Origin: Shewanella benthica
GTDB lineage: Bacteria; Pseudomonadota; Gammaproteobacteria; Enterobacterales; Shewanellaceae
DNA: 64,000 bases
Reading direction: 5' to 3'
Assembly: GCA_023284085.1 (NCBI GenBank)
Contig: JAKVHY010000010.1
Span: 1 to 64,000 of the forward strand
In this document: positions 55,856-64,000 of the stretch, piece by piece
Position numbering within the stretch: position 1 is the stretch's first letter
Layout of the letters: each line of letters starts with the position of its first letter
Made by a program: the position numbers and the translations under genes
Notes under the pieces: generated by a model
Told to the model about the DNA's origin: nothing
What the model saw: only the letters and a program-made list of their open reading frames with translations
The model's database searches: none

Positions 55856-56170
55856 GTGAATAGTAAATTTATTATAGCCGTATTAGTCATGATACTGTTT
55901 TCCAGCGTCACTTTGGCTCAGGAACATCGTGAAGAGTATAAGTGTCATCTGATGACAAATCAGGGAGAGCGTTTGTTACGCTTTTCTTGGTTTCCGAGCC
56001 GAGCCGATAAGTATATGGCTCAACTTCCGGGTACCAAATTGCCAGACTTGGGGTTTAAATCTGGGATGGCTCTGTATACCGAAAAAGTGCTCGAGTGTGT
56101 AAAGTTTACTGAGATATTTAACTCCTCTCAAGCACGAGCCATAGATGAAGAGATGGTGAACCAGGGCTAA
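55856..56170 (+). CDS. tapY2: TapY2-like small secreted protein
   Basis: 104 residues, GTG start 55856 supported by GGGAG six bases before; a GTG at 55841 is also in frame. A signal peptide (FIIAVLVMILFSSVTLAQ) precedes a mature domain with EEYKCHLMTNQG, WFPSRADKYMAQLPG and LECVKF. Two cysteines could pair. It corresponds to TapY2, a small protein found beside PilY1-type (TapY1) genes in Aeromonas and Shewanella and needed for that pilus system. Its co-transcription with pilY1 is likely, 60 bases apart. Confidence 0.8.
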   Translation: MNSKFIIAVLVMILFSSVTLAQEHREEYKCHLMTNQGERLLRFSWFPSRADKYMAQLPGTKLPDLGFKSGMALYTEKVLECVKFTEIFNSSQARAIDEEMVNQG

Positions 56171-56261
56171 ATAATCAGTTATAACGTCACTGGCTTTGAC
56201 ATGAGTTGATCTCTGTTTATCGTCAAGTGATGCTATTTTCTTCTGGTAATATCTGCTCGGA

Positions 56262-57653
56262 TTAGCTAAAGCTCAGGCTAAATTTGGCGCCGCCCAGCGT
56301 ATCTGAACGAGACACTGAAAGTTGGCCCTGATAACTGTCAACCAAATCACGAACTATGGCTAGTCCTATGCCGTTTCCCTGTTGGTAGGAGTCGGCGCGT
56401 ATGCCGCGTTCGAAGATTTCACTCTCAAGTTCGGGTGATACTCCCGGGCCATCATCCTCTATATCTATATTGAGCCTAGTGTCTTCCATGCTGACGCTCA
56501 GATGCACTCGAGCCTTGGCAGCCTTACAGGCATTGTCGAGCAAGTTACCTAATATTTCGATTAAATCGGCCTCGTCACCCTTGAAAATACACTGTTTGTC
56601 GACACTAGAGCTTATCTCTATCTGAGGTTCACGGTATATTTTGGGCAAGGTCCTCACTAGCTTATCTGACACTGACATGACGTTAACGCCTAAGTGCCAG
56701 GATGACCCTGCTGCCGTTTGTGCTCGTTTGAGTTGATGACTTATGATGCGGCTAATGATATTGGTTTGCTCGAATGAACTCTTGCTCAAATCTTTCTGAC
56801 TTTGAATCACTGCCAGTGGCGTTTTTAGGCTATGGGCTAGATCTGATAGGGCATTGCGGTAACGTTTTCGCTGACGCTGCTCGGTGTTGAGCAGGGTGTT
56901 GAGTTGTCTCGCTACAGCTTGCAGTTCATTGGGATACTTTACCTGGAGCTGCATGGCCTTGCCTTGCTCTATCTCGTTAAGTTCTTGCTTAAATTGAGCC
57001 AAGGGCTTGAGGGTCCAAAGTAGCCAAGCCAGCTGAACTAATACAAGGAAAACCATCAAGATCAGTAACCAGCTCCAAAGATGTTGACTGAATAAATCTA
57101 TTTGGCCCTGGTAGTCGAGTTGATCTTTAATGATGTGCACCGTGATTGGGAAGGCGACATTGTCAACACTGAGTCCGTCATTGGATAAGATTTTACGTTC
57201 GAAACTGGCGCTGTAGCTGTAGATAATATGGGGCTTGCCATCAATCTCTATCTCCTTAAACTCACTTTGACCTATCTCTGGCTGGGGCAAGTTATCGGGT
57301 AAGTCCAGCCCTAGAAGTGAGTTGGATTGCCAAGTGACATTGGTTTTCTTACTATCGGGATTTGGCGTTGAAATGAGTGCAAATAAGCCAGATTGAATAA
57401 CATTAAATTGATTCTCTGCTAAGGCTTCGGGCATCATAAGTTGGCCGTTATCCACCTCGGTCACGGCTAAAATTGAGTAGAGATAGGCTTTCAATTCATT
57501 TTTGGCCGATGCCGAGACTTGTTGTTTAAATGCATCGTTCAGGGTAAAACCAATCAAGGGCAGTAAGATTAGGATCAGCAAGAGCGCGCTGATAATCAGG
57601 CGTGCCTTGAGTGAATTCATCAGGTTTGACAGTTTATTTAGCATCCGGCCCAT
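56262..57653 (-). CDS. phoQ: PhoQ-like sensor histidine kinase
   Basis: 463 residues. Two membrane helices (about 16-38 and 192-215) flank a periplasmic sensor domain (about 40-190), then HAMP, the phospho-acceptor helix with the His in DLAHSLKTPLAV and an ATPase domain with NLLDNACKA, DDGPGV and GNGIGLAI. The H-box HSLKTPLAVIQ is characteristic of PhoQ. It overlaps the response regulator by 20 bases. Start could also be ATG 57644. In enterics PhoQ senses low Mg2+ and antimicrobial peptides; whether that holds here is inference. Confidence 0.8.
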   Translation of the reverse strand: MGRMLNKLSNLMNSLKARLIISALLLILILLPLIGFTLNDAFKQQVSASAKNELKAYLYSILAVTEVDNGQLMMPEALAENQFNVIQSGLFALISTPNPDSKKTNVTWQSNSLLGLDLPDNLPQPEIGQSEFKEIEIDGKPHIIYSYSASFERKILSNDGLSVDNVAFPITVHIIKDQLDYQGQIDLFSQHLWSWLLILMVFLVLVQLAWLLWTLKPLAQFKQELNEIEQGKAMQLQVKYPNELQAVARQLNTLLNTEQRQRKRYRNALSDLAHSLKTPLAVIQSQKDLSKSSFEQTNIISRIISHQLKRAQTAAGSSWHLGVNVMSVSDKLVRTLPKIYREPQIEISSSVDKQCIFKGDEADLIEILGNLLDNACKAAKARVHLSVSMEDTRLNIDIEDDGPGVSPELESEIFERGIRADSYQQGNGIGLAIVRDLVDSYQGQLSVSRSDTLGGAKFSLSFS

Positions 57654-58347
57654 CTTCAGTGTGCTGCTGACAGCGAGCCAGTGGCTTCAAACGATAACCT
57701 TGTCCCCTCAATGTTTCTATCAGTCCCAGCTGATTGTCTGGATCTAACTTCTTGCGCAACCTGCGAATAAATACCTCGATAACGTTAGAGTCTAAGTCGA
57801 AGTCTTGATCGTAGATATGCTCAATCAGCACAGTCTTAGATTTAACCTCACCTGGGTGCAGCATAAAAAACTCGAATAGCTTGTATTCAGAGCTGCTTAA
57901 ATTCATCAGCTGACCGGACTTTTTAACCTCTAGCGTACTGGTATTGATGCTGAAAGGTCCATTGTAGACCAGTGGGCTGGCCTTGCCTGCCGAGCGACGG
58001 ATCAAGGCATTGAGTCGGGCTATCAGCTCTTCAGGATGGAAAGGTTTCGTCAGGTAATCATCGGCGCCGGCATCTAAGCCCTCTACCTTATCTTGCCAGC
58101 TATCACGGGCAGTTAAGATCAAGATGGGAAAGTCTATCTCTTGCTCTCTGAGTTTAGTGATCAGCTCGATACCATTAAGCTTAGGTAATCCGACATCTAT
58201 GATCCCGGCGTCATAGTTATACTCACTTCCCTGAAACAAACCATCCTCCCCGTCACTGGCCACATCCAAGGTGAAATTGGCATCGAGCAGGTGTTGTTTA
58301 AGATTAGCTTGTAGCTCTAAATCGTCTTCAACTAACAGTATTCGCAT
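57634..58347 (-). CDS. phoP: PhoP-like OmpR-family response regulator
   Basis: 237 residues. A receiver domain with the Asp in IIDVGLPKLNG (about 51), Thr in LTARDSWQDKVEG and Lys in TKPFHPEEL precedes a winged-helix domain with SNVIEVFIRRLRKKLD and ETLRGQGYRL. The stretch ILTARDSWQDKVE is typical of PhoP. It is first in the operon with the histidine kinase. A PepSY gene lies 46 bases upstream on the same strand and may be a target or partner. Confidence 0.82.
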   Translation of the reverse strand: MRILLVEDDLELQANLKQHLLDANFTLDVASDGEDGLFQGSEYNYDAGIIDVGLPKLNGIELITKLREQEIDFPILILTARDSWQDKVEGLDAGADDYLTKPFHPEELIARLNALIRRSAGKASPLVYNGPFSINTSTLEVKKSGQLMNLSSSEYKLFEFFMLHPGEVKSKTVLIEHIYDQDFDLDSNVIEVFIRRLRKKLDPDNQLGLIETLRGQGYRLKPLARCQQHTEDGPDAK

Positions 58348-58393
58348 TGGGTCACCTGTGTAAATTCATCATGTTAAGTCTTTAAGTTGCAAA

Positions 58394-58759
58394 TTAGTTT
58401 CTACGCACACTGCCAGTTTTGGCATCGACGGACACATAAAATACGGCACCGGAACTGGATAATAACTTGACTCGGTAACCTGGATTGCCGTTGACTCGGC
58501 TCGATTGCACCTTGAGTACCTTGCCCGGATATTGACGTTTCACTAACTGAATCGCCTGTTGAGAACTGGTGACTCTTAACTTATGAGGGGGCTTTTTAGA
58601 CTGAGCGGCCATGCTCATCGAACTTAAGCTAACAGCATTGACAGAGCTTACAGCTGAAACCATAGATAGCTTAGTCACACTCGAGGCCACTCCCTGTAGC
58701 GGAAACAGTAAACAAGCCGATGTGAGTAAAGCTAATGTTAAGCTCGAAGCCAATTTCAT
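58394..58759 (-). CDS. Small periplasmic PepSY-domain protein
   Basis: 121 residues. A signal peptide (SSLTLALLTSACLLFPLQG) with no clear lipobox despite a Cys at position 16, a Ser/Val-rich linker and a PepSY domain (about 60-121) with QAIQLVKRQYPGKVLKVQ and YVSVDAKTGSVRRN. PepSY proteins bind or inhibit peptidases or metal reductases and are often controlled by adjacent two-component systems. Same strand as phoPQ, so the three may form one operon. Confidence 0.82.
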   Translation of the reverse strand: MKLASSLTLALLTSACLLFPLQGVASSVTKLSMVSAVSSVNAVSLSSMSMAAQSKKPPHKLRVTSSQQAIQLVKRQYPGKVLKVQSSRVNGNPGYRVKLLSSSGAVFYVSVDAKTGSVRRN

Positions 58760-59060
58760 TGAGTATGTCCGATGTTTAAATGCCTTTATTTGTTATCAGT
58801 GTAAATATCCCATTCTTAAGACACAAGTTTTAAAGAGCTTGTCTAAGAAATCAAAGCCATGAACGAGTTAGTTCAAGGGGGGCCAGTGGTGCTCTTATAG
58901 TTATACCTCAGCTAAGATGAACCCAAGATGACAATGCTTAATGCATTAGAGTCGCAGGGGAACTTGCCTTCGAATTTTACTCCATAGCATTTTTAGCGTT
59001 CAGCTTATGTTCACCTTAAATCGTCTTTAATGACCTCAACGAAAGAATATTGAGGTTTAT

Positions 59061-60023
59061 ATGATGAATGTGAACATAAAGAATCAAGTCAGAGAGTGTA
59101 ATTGCGTAAAAATGGATACAGAAACCAGAGTTAGCTCAGGTACTCAATCTTGGGGGGGCAAGCGGATATCTGTATTAACTTTGATTGCAGGGGCCTTAAT
59201 ATCATTCATTCCAAGTGCTTATGCGAGTGACGAACAGGGTGTCAGCCAGATAGAGAGGGTAAATTTACAGACGTTTTCAGTTGGAAACCAAGTCCAATCA
59301 GTGGAACAAAATGAGCTGAATACTCGATTAAGCCAGTTGAAACAGCAAATGCCACTGATGTTACCAAGTATAAAAGCTAAATCTCGAGAAGAGGTCATTG
59401 CCGACCACAAAAATGGCAACATTTCCCCTCAGTATTCTCTGCAGAAAAGCGGGTTAAAAACAGTAAACGAGGATGTTCAGTCGACTGTACCCAAGGCCTT
59501 TTCTAACCCCATCTATCATGAGTTTTCAATCTATGAAGCCAGCAGTCGCCTATTCGTCGATGATGATGGTGACGGTTTTTTCCAAACCTTTAGTGTGACC
59601 TTCGATGCCGATGTCTACGGGCCCGATGCGGTCGAGGTCGCCGATGTCTACGCAGAGCTCTACTTGAGCCGAGACGGTGGTCCTTGGGTGCATTATTACA
59701 CCACAGATATTTTTACAATACTTGGTGACTCAAGTGATGATGACTTTGAAGTCTTGACCACGCTGCATAATGGCTATTATACCGACTATTATGACGTGTT
59801 GGTGGATCTATACGAAGTGGGCTTCGACGATATTGTCGCCAGCATCAGTTCTGCTGATACCGATAATTTATATGCCTTGTCGCTGGAGAGTAGCGATAGA
59901 GATACAGTATATACAGGAGGAGATTCTAGTAGTGAAGGTTATGGCGGCGGGGCATTTTCATTAATTTCTCTTTTGGGCCTAGGTCTGTTTGCTGGTCTGA
60001 GAAGGCGTAACTATCAGTCTTGA
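59061..60023 (+). CDS. Surface protein with GlyGly-CTERM-like tail (choice-of-anchor H type)
   Basis: 320 residues, GAGG five bases before ATG 59061. A long basic N-region then signal peptide (LTLIAGALISFIPSAYAS, about 36-55). The body contains a calcium-like DDDGDGFF and acidic blocks, with ADVYAELYLSRDGGPW. It ends in YGGGAFSLISLLGLGLFAGLRRRN: Gly-rich, hydrophobic helix, then Arg cluster, the layout of GlyGly-CTERM/rhombosortase sorting signals. Matches my recollection of choice-of-anchor H proteins. Function unknown; isolated gene, no rhombosortase in the window. Confidence 0.7.
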   Translation: MMNVNIKNQVRECNCVKMDTETRVSSGTQSWGGKRISVLTLIAGALISFIPSAYASDEQGVSQIERVNLQTFSVGNQVQSVEQNELNTRLSQLKQQMPLMLPSIKAKSREEVIADHKNGNISPQYSLQKSGLKTVNEDVQSTVPKAFSNPIYHEFSIYEASSRLFVDDDGDGFFQTFSVTFDADVYGPDAVEVADVYAELYLSRDGGPWVHYYTTDIFTILGDSSDDDFEVLTTLHNGYYTDYYDVLVDLYEVGFDDIVASISSADTDNLYALSLESSDRDTVYTGGDSSSEGYGGGAFSLISLLGLGLFAGLRRRNYQS

Positions 60024-60121
60024 TACTTGCTTGGTTCACTAGTGAATAATATTCAAGAGTAAAATAAAGGTTTTTGCTTGGCATTTACTTTGTAAAAATC
60101 ATCGAAAAACCCGCCCAAATG

Positions 60122-60146
60122 GATACAAAGGTCACATTTTTGTATC
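60122..60146. promoter_or_regulatory. Inverted repeat upstream of the TonB receptor
   Basis: GATACAAA (60122-60129) and TTTGTATC (60139-60146) are an exact inverted repeat with a nine-base spacer, about 78 bases before the start. It may be an operator for an additional regulator beside Fur. Confidence 0.55.
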
Positions 60147-60170
60147 GGCATGTGAAACGACTGTTGTAAT

Positions 60171-60189
60171 GCTATCAGTAATCATTATC
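60171..60189. promoter_or_regulatory. Fur box upstream of the TonB receptor
   Basis: GCTATCAGTAATCATTATC matches 14 of 19 positions of the Fur consensus (GATAATGATAATCATTATC), and a further ATT extends it. It lies about 35 bases before the start. Iron-repressed expression is likely. Confidence 0.75.
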
Positions 60190-60223
60190 ATTCCGCCCAT
60201 AATACTAATGGGGGATAATATCG

Positions 60224-62686
60224 ATGCAACAATTTCGTTTTTCACTACTTGCAGTCGCGTGCGCTTCAGCTTTTTTACCTGGGCTTCTGTCTGCTAATGA
60301 GCAGGCTCAAGCGCCAGAGAAAGTGCAAGCAGCAGAGCTGAAAAACAAGGATATAGAGCGTATCACTGTCTATGGAAGACAAAACCAAGTGGTCATGAAT
60401 TCGGGTCTAGCGACAAAATCAGATATGTCATTAATGGAAACACCTGCGGCCGTCGTCATCGTCGATGAAGAGCTGATCAATGCTCAAGGCGTTAATAATT
60501 TGCAAGATCTGGTGCGTAATATCAGCGGTGTGACGCAGGCGGGTAATAACTATGGTATTGGTGATAACTTAGTGATCCGCGGACTCGGTGCTAACTATAC
60601 CTATGACGGCATGTATGGCGGCGCAGGACTTGGTAACACCTTCAATCCAACACGCTCTCTGACTAATGTTGAATCGGTAGAAGTGCTCAAAGGCCCGGCG
60701 ACAGGTTTGTATGGTATGGGCAGCGCCGGCGGCGTGATTAACCTTATCGAGAAGAAGCCTGAATTTGAGAGTCGCCACGATATCGGTGTCGAGCTGGGTC
60801 AATGGGATTCCTATGCGCTGAGTATCGATAGCACGGGCGGATTGACTGACAAGTTAGCCTACCGCGTCGTTGCTAAAACGGCTCGCAGTGACGGCTATCG
60901 TGATATAGGTACCGATCGCGATGAAGTCTATACGTCAATCAAATATGTGTTCGACGACAGCCAGGACTTGATGTTGTCGGCTTCTTATATCAAGGATGCC
61001 ATCGCAGTCGATTCTATCGGTCATCCCATTCGAATCTATAATGCTGAATCTGTCGGTGGGAAAACTGCCGGAGAAGCCAGTTGGGAAGATTTAATCAACG
61101 ACCCAGAAGGCAAAGGTATTCAACTTACCGATGAGCAACGTCAGCAACTAGCCGACTCTTTGGCTGCCAGTGATGGTTTAACCCCCTATGAATTTGGTCA
61201 TAACGGGATTATCTCGCCAATGGCCAAAGATAACGAAGGTGAAGAGCTGAGATTTAAGCTGACTCATAATATCTTCCTCAATGAAAACCTATTCCTGAAC
61301 CAGCAGCTGCAATATCGTGATTACAGCTCAGGTTTTGCCCGTCAAACCGGCGCATACAACTATGTATATTGGGACCGCCGGGGCACCATCAATGCTGACC
61401 CTCGTGCGCCACTGCTTGAAGACGGTGTGCTTTACCCGTTTGCGGCTCGCCGTCAGGAGTATCGTCAGGTCTCGGCCGATGAGACGTCTTGGCAGTATTT
61501 CGCCGACTTGAGATATGATTTCGAACTTGCCGGCATAGATAACGAGCTATTAGTTAATGCGAACTTCGAAGACCGTGATATACGTTTCAAACAGTACTCA
61601 ATTTACGATGCCGATAAGGTCATAAAGAACAAGGCGGGTGATGTCATCTATCAGGGCCAATTGCCTTACATCTATGATATTCGTAATCCAAATTGGGCAG
61701 AAGGCTCCTTCAAAGATCACGACCCTCTGATGACCAGCAACTACAACAAAAAAGTGAGTGCCTGGGGCGTAGGCCTACAGCATGTTGGTTATTTCGGTTA
61801 TGGCTTTACCACACGTATCGGCGTGGCGTTTAACGAGATTAAGCAAAGTTATGAGCATTTCGGTGTCGATGAAAGGTATCGCGCCAGTGCTGCTGAACCT
61901 ACGCCTGAAGCGGATACCAGTGATGATGGCATCACCTATAACTTAGGTGTGACCTTTATGCCGACCGATGACTTGTCATTTTTCGTTAATCATTCTAAAG
62001 GCCGCACGGCTTATAGTATGTTAGGCGGCGTTGAAGGTGATGGTTCGGACAGACTGGATTCTGAATCTATCAGTGATGACTTAGGCATGCGAATCAAGGC
62101 ATTCGATGATCAGATGCTGACCTCTTTAGTGTTCTTTAAGAGTTCACGTACTAATCTGCAATTCTCAAATCCTGACTATGAAGAAGGTGTTTCAGGGTCT
62201 AATGTGCCAAAAAGCTTCTATGATGGTAAGGAAGAGACCACTGGTGTCGAGTTAGATATGAATGCTCATCTCAATGAGCAGTGGATGATTAACGTCAATG
62301 GTGTCTATCAGGATGCGCGTGATAAGAAAGATCCCAATCGCAGCAGCTATGATACTCGTCAAAAAGGTGTGCCTTATGTGACAGCCAGTGCTTGGGTCAC
62401 CTATGGCGCCGAGATGTTCTCACTCTCTAGCCCGATTGATATCAGCTTAGGTGCAAAATACGTCGATGATCGCAGTACTAACTCAAGTTCATTCGGTATT
62501 CCTGATGGTCATGTGCCGAGTTATACGGTATTTGATTCGGCCATCAGCTATCAAGCGGATAACTGGAAGCTACAGTTGAACGTCAACAACCTGTTCAATG
62601 AGGCTTACTACAACAAGGCAATGTTCCTCGGTGGCATGCCTGGTGAAGAGCGTAATGCCAAGCTGACCTTTAATTATCAGTTGTAA
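60224..62686 (+). CDS. TonB-dependent receptor, probably siderophore
   Basis: 820 residues. A signal peptide ends near LLSANE (about 25). A TonB-box-like IERITVYGR is followed by the plug (about 55-190; METPAAVVIVDEEL, DNLVIRGLG, VEVLKGPATGLYGMGSAGGVINLI) and the 22-strand barrel, ending AKLTFNYQL. The Fur box points to iron uptake, and the FhuE/catecholate-like plug suggests a siderophore. No transport or synthesis genes are adjacent. Ligand unknown. Confidence 0.9.
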   Translation: MQQFRFSLLAVACASAFLPGLLSANEQAQAPEKVQAAELKNKDIERITVYGRQNQVVMNSGLATKSDMSLMETPAAVVIVDEELINAQGVNNLQDLVRNISGVTQAGNNYGIGDNLVIRGLGANYTYDGMYGGAGLGNTFNPTRSLTNVESVEVLKGPATGLYGMGSAGGVINLIEKKPEFESRHDIGVELGQWDSYALSIDSTGGLTDKLAYRVVAKTARSDGYRDIGTDRDEVYTSIKYVFDDSQDLMLSASYIKDAIAVDSIGHPIRIYNAESVGGKTAGEASWEDLINDPEGKGIQLTDEQRQQLADSLAASDGLTPYEFGHNGIISPMAKDNEGEELRFKLTHNIFLNENLFLNQQLQYRDYSSGFARQTGAYNYVYWDRRGTINADPRAPLLEDGVLYPFAARRQEYRQVSADETSWQYFADLRYDFELAGIDNELLVNANFEDRDIRFKQYSIYDADKVIKNKAGDVIYQGQLPYIYDIRNPNWAEGSFKDHDPLMTSNYNKKVSAWGVGLQHVGYFGYGFTTRIGVAFNEIKQSYEHFGVDERYRASAAEPTPEADTSDDGITYNLGVTFMPTDDLSFFVNHSKGRTAYSMLGGVEGDGSDRLDSESISDDLGMRIKAFDDQMLTSLVFFKSSRTNLQFSNPDYEEGVSGSNVPKSFYDGKEETTGVELDMNAHLNEQWMINVNGVYQDARDKKDPNRSSYDTRQKGVPYVTASAWVTYGAEMFSLSSPIDISLGAKYVDDRSTNSSSFGIPDGHVPSYTVFDSAISYQADNWKLQLNVNNLFNEAYYNKAMFLGGMPGEERNAKLTFNYQL

Positions 62687-62724
62687 GGCGTAAGTTTCGA
62701 GCTACGAGCTTGTAGTGTGTTTTT

Positions 62725-62754
62725 GAAAGCGCAGCCTTGGGGCTGCGCTTTTTG
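62725..62754 (+). terminator. Terminator after the TonB receptor
   Basis: AAAGCGCAGCC/GGCTGCGCTTTTT hairpin with T-run. Confidence 0.9.
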
Positions 62755-62886
62755 TTAGTTGTTTTAAATTGTTTTAACTCTTTTATTTCAATCTATCTGT
62801 TTCGATTCAGTGCAGATTATTAATTTTTTTGTGCTAGTTTATCTGTCTTGATTGTTAACTTTGCCATGAATAAAAAGAAGAAGCCG

Positions 62887-64000
62887 ATGAAACTAACCAA
62901 GACCTGTCAGTCACTCGCACTGGTATTAATGATGACTAGCCCACTTACAGTGATAGATGCTTATGCTAGCAGCCTTGACTCATCATTAGCACTATCTGTC
63001 AGTAAAGCCCTACCTGAACTCGAGAAGCTATATTTGCATCTGCATCAACATCCTGAACTTTCTTATCAAGAGAAGGCGACGGGACAGAGGATGGCGAAGG
63101 AGCTTTTAGCGCTGGGTTTTGAGGTGACAGATAATTACGGTGGTTACGGCGTCGTAGGCATATTCAAAAATGGCGATGGCCCGACTGTGATGATCCGCGC
63201 CGATATCGATGGCTTGCCAATCATAGAGCAGACCGGAAAACCTTATGCATCAGTTGTGACCACAACTGATGCCGATAATAAGTCGGTTGGCATCATGCAT
63301 GGCTGTGGTCATGATATTCATATGACCAGTTTAATCGGTACCGCTGAGCAGCTTGTGAAGCATAAGAGCGATTGGCAGGGCACCTTGATGATGGTGGCGC
63401 AACCTGCGGAAGAGGTGGGCGGTGGCGCCAAAGCCATGTTAGCACAAGGCTTATTTACTGAGTTTCCAACACCTGATTTTGTACTGGGTTTGCATGTCAG
63501 TGCTTCGGTTCCTGCGGGTAAGGTGGCAATCGCGCCGGGTTATGCTTTAGCCAATGTCGATTCGGTGGATATCACCATTAAAGGCAAGGGAGGCCATGGT
63601 GCCTATCCCCACATGACTATCGACCCTGTGGTGATAGCGGCTCGGACTGTGATGGCGCTGCAGACCATACCGAGTCGAGAGATCTCCCCACTTGAGCCGA
63701 ATGTGATCACCGTTGGCTCTATTCATGGTGGCTCTAAACACAATATCATCTCTAATGAAGTGAAATTGCAGCTCACCTTACGCTCCTATAATCCCCAAGT
63801 GCGTCAGCAACAGATTGCAGCAATAAAGCGCATGACCAAGGGCATAGCCATGAGTACTGGGCTGCCCGATAGTTTAATGCCTGTGGTCTATGTTCATGAA
63901 GATGAGACGATACCTTCCACCTATAATGACCCTGAGTTAGCTAACTCAGTTCAAGCCAGTATCGAGCGCGAGATAGGTAAGACTAATGTGGTTAAATCTG
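62887..64000 (+). CDS. M20-family amidohydrolase, exported (3' end outside window)
   Basis: At least 371 residues before the window ends. ATG 62887 is preferred over 62866 because AAGAAGAAG lies just before it and MKLTKTCQSLALVLMMTSP then forms a signal peptide (cleaved after AYAS). Motifs typical of M20D/carboxypeptidase Ss1-type hydrolases: RADIDGLP, MHGCGHDIHMT (metal ligands Cys and His), PAEEVGGGAKAML (Glu), and a dimerisation domain with KGKGGHGAYPH. It cleaves the amide bond of acyl-amino acids or dipeptides, probably in the periplasm. Confidence 0.9.
   Translation, partial: MKLTKTCQSLALVLMMTSPLTVIDAYASSLDSSLALSVSKALPELEKLYLHLHQHPELSYQEKATGQRMAKELLALGFEVTDNYGGYGVVGIFKNGDGPTVMIRADIDGLPIIEQTGKPYASVVTTTDADNKSVGIMHGCGHDIHMTSLIGTAEQLVKHKSDWQGTLMMVAQPAEEVGGGAKAMLAQGLFTEFPTPDFVLGLHVSASVPAGKVAIAPGYALANVDSVDITIKGKGGHGAYPHMTIDPVVIAARTVMALQTIPSREISPLEPNVITVGSIHGGSKHNIISNEVKLQLTLRSYNPQVRQQQIAAIKRMTKGIAMSTGLPDSLMPVVYVHEDETIPSTYNDPELANSVQASIEREIGKTNVVKS

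Noticed and set aside
58770..58795. Possible PhoP box (TGTTTA-N5-CTTTAT) before the PepSY gene
   Set aside because: Only one half-site matches well, and the AT-rich context makes chance matches common.

Overview
The window reads as chromosome of a marine gammaproteobacterium, most likely a Shewanella. Three gene orders support this: nadK/grpE divergent with dxs-ispA-xseB, pomAB and thiI nearby; gcvA-(hydrolase)-DUF423-rlmM; and porin-phoB-phoR-pstS. So does the large share of periplasmic and outer-membrane peptidases, TonB-dependent receptors and pilus-tip proteins. The assignment rests on recalled family sequences and gene order, not on a search.

Layout. 0-6 kb: the 3' end of an IS4-type transposase, a secreted endonuclease/phosphatase-fold lipoprotein, a YeiR-type metal GTPase, a TPR/TonB-C periplasmic protein, then nadK and grpE in opposite orientations. 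6-13 kb: isoprenoid genes dxs-ispA with xseB, the sodium-type stator pair pomA-pomB, and thiI. 13-18 kb: gcvA, an alpha/beta hydrolase, a DUF423 membrane protein, rlmM and NAD-type isocitrate dehydrogenase. 18-25 kb: an S9 peptidase, MarC, an isoprenylcysteine-methyltransferase-like membrane protein, an SDR reductase, a DUF3192-like protein and xni. 25-34 kb: ppnN, an active-looking diguanylate cyclase, a TPR membrane protein with a decayed GGDEF domain, an M61 peptidase and rdgC. 34-39 kb: a phosphate-starvation block (porin, phoB, phoR, pstS) with Pho-box-like sites in front of the porin, phoB and pstS. 39-43 kb: a collagenase-like lipoprotein, an M1 aminopeptidase and a NYN-domain protein, with two related small intergenic elements on either side of the M1 gene. 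43-52 kb: a LysR regulator divergent from an HlyD / 49-aa membrane peptide / DUF2955 exporter, a GNAT with in-frame tandem repeats, and an RND efflux pair. 52-64 kb: PilY1-TapY2, a PhoPQ-like two-component system with a PepSY protein, a GlyGly-CTERM-like surface protein, a Fur-boxed TonB receptor and an M20 amidohydrolase cut by the window end.

The least explained material is intergenic. There are two about 96% identical 268-bp elements with terminal inverted repeats (MITE-like). A CTAGGTT-type repeat appears three times, once as a 30-bp perfect palindrome. Two paralogous small-ORF elements near 39.2-39.4 kb and 42.4-42.6 kb share a Shine-Dalgarno/start region, a hairpin, a YNQS-coding core and opposite-strand terminators; one copy has an intact 49-aa frame and the other is frame-disrupted. 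These last two are the best candidates for something undescribed. No tRNA, rRNA or CRISPR array was seen.
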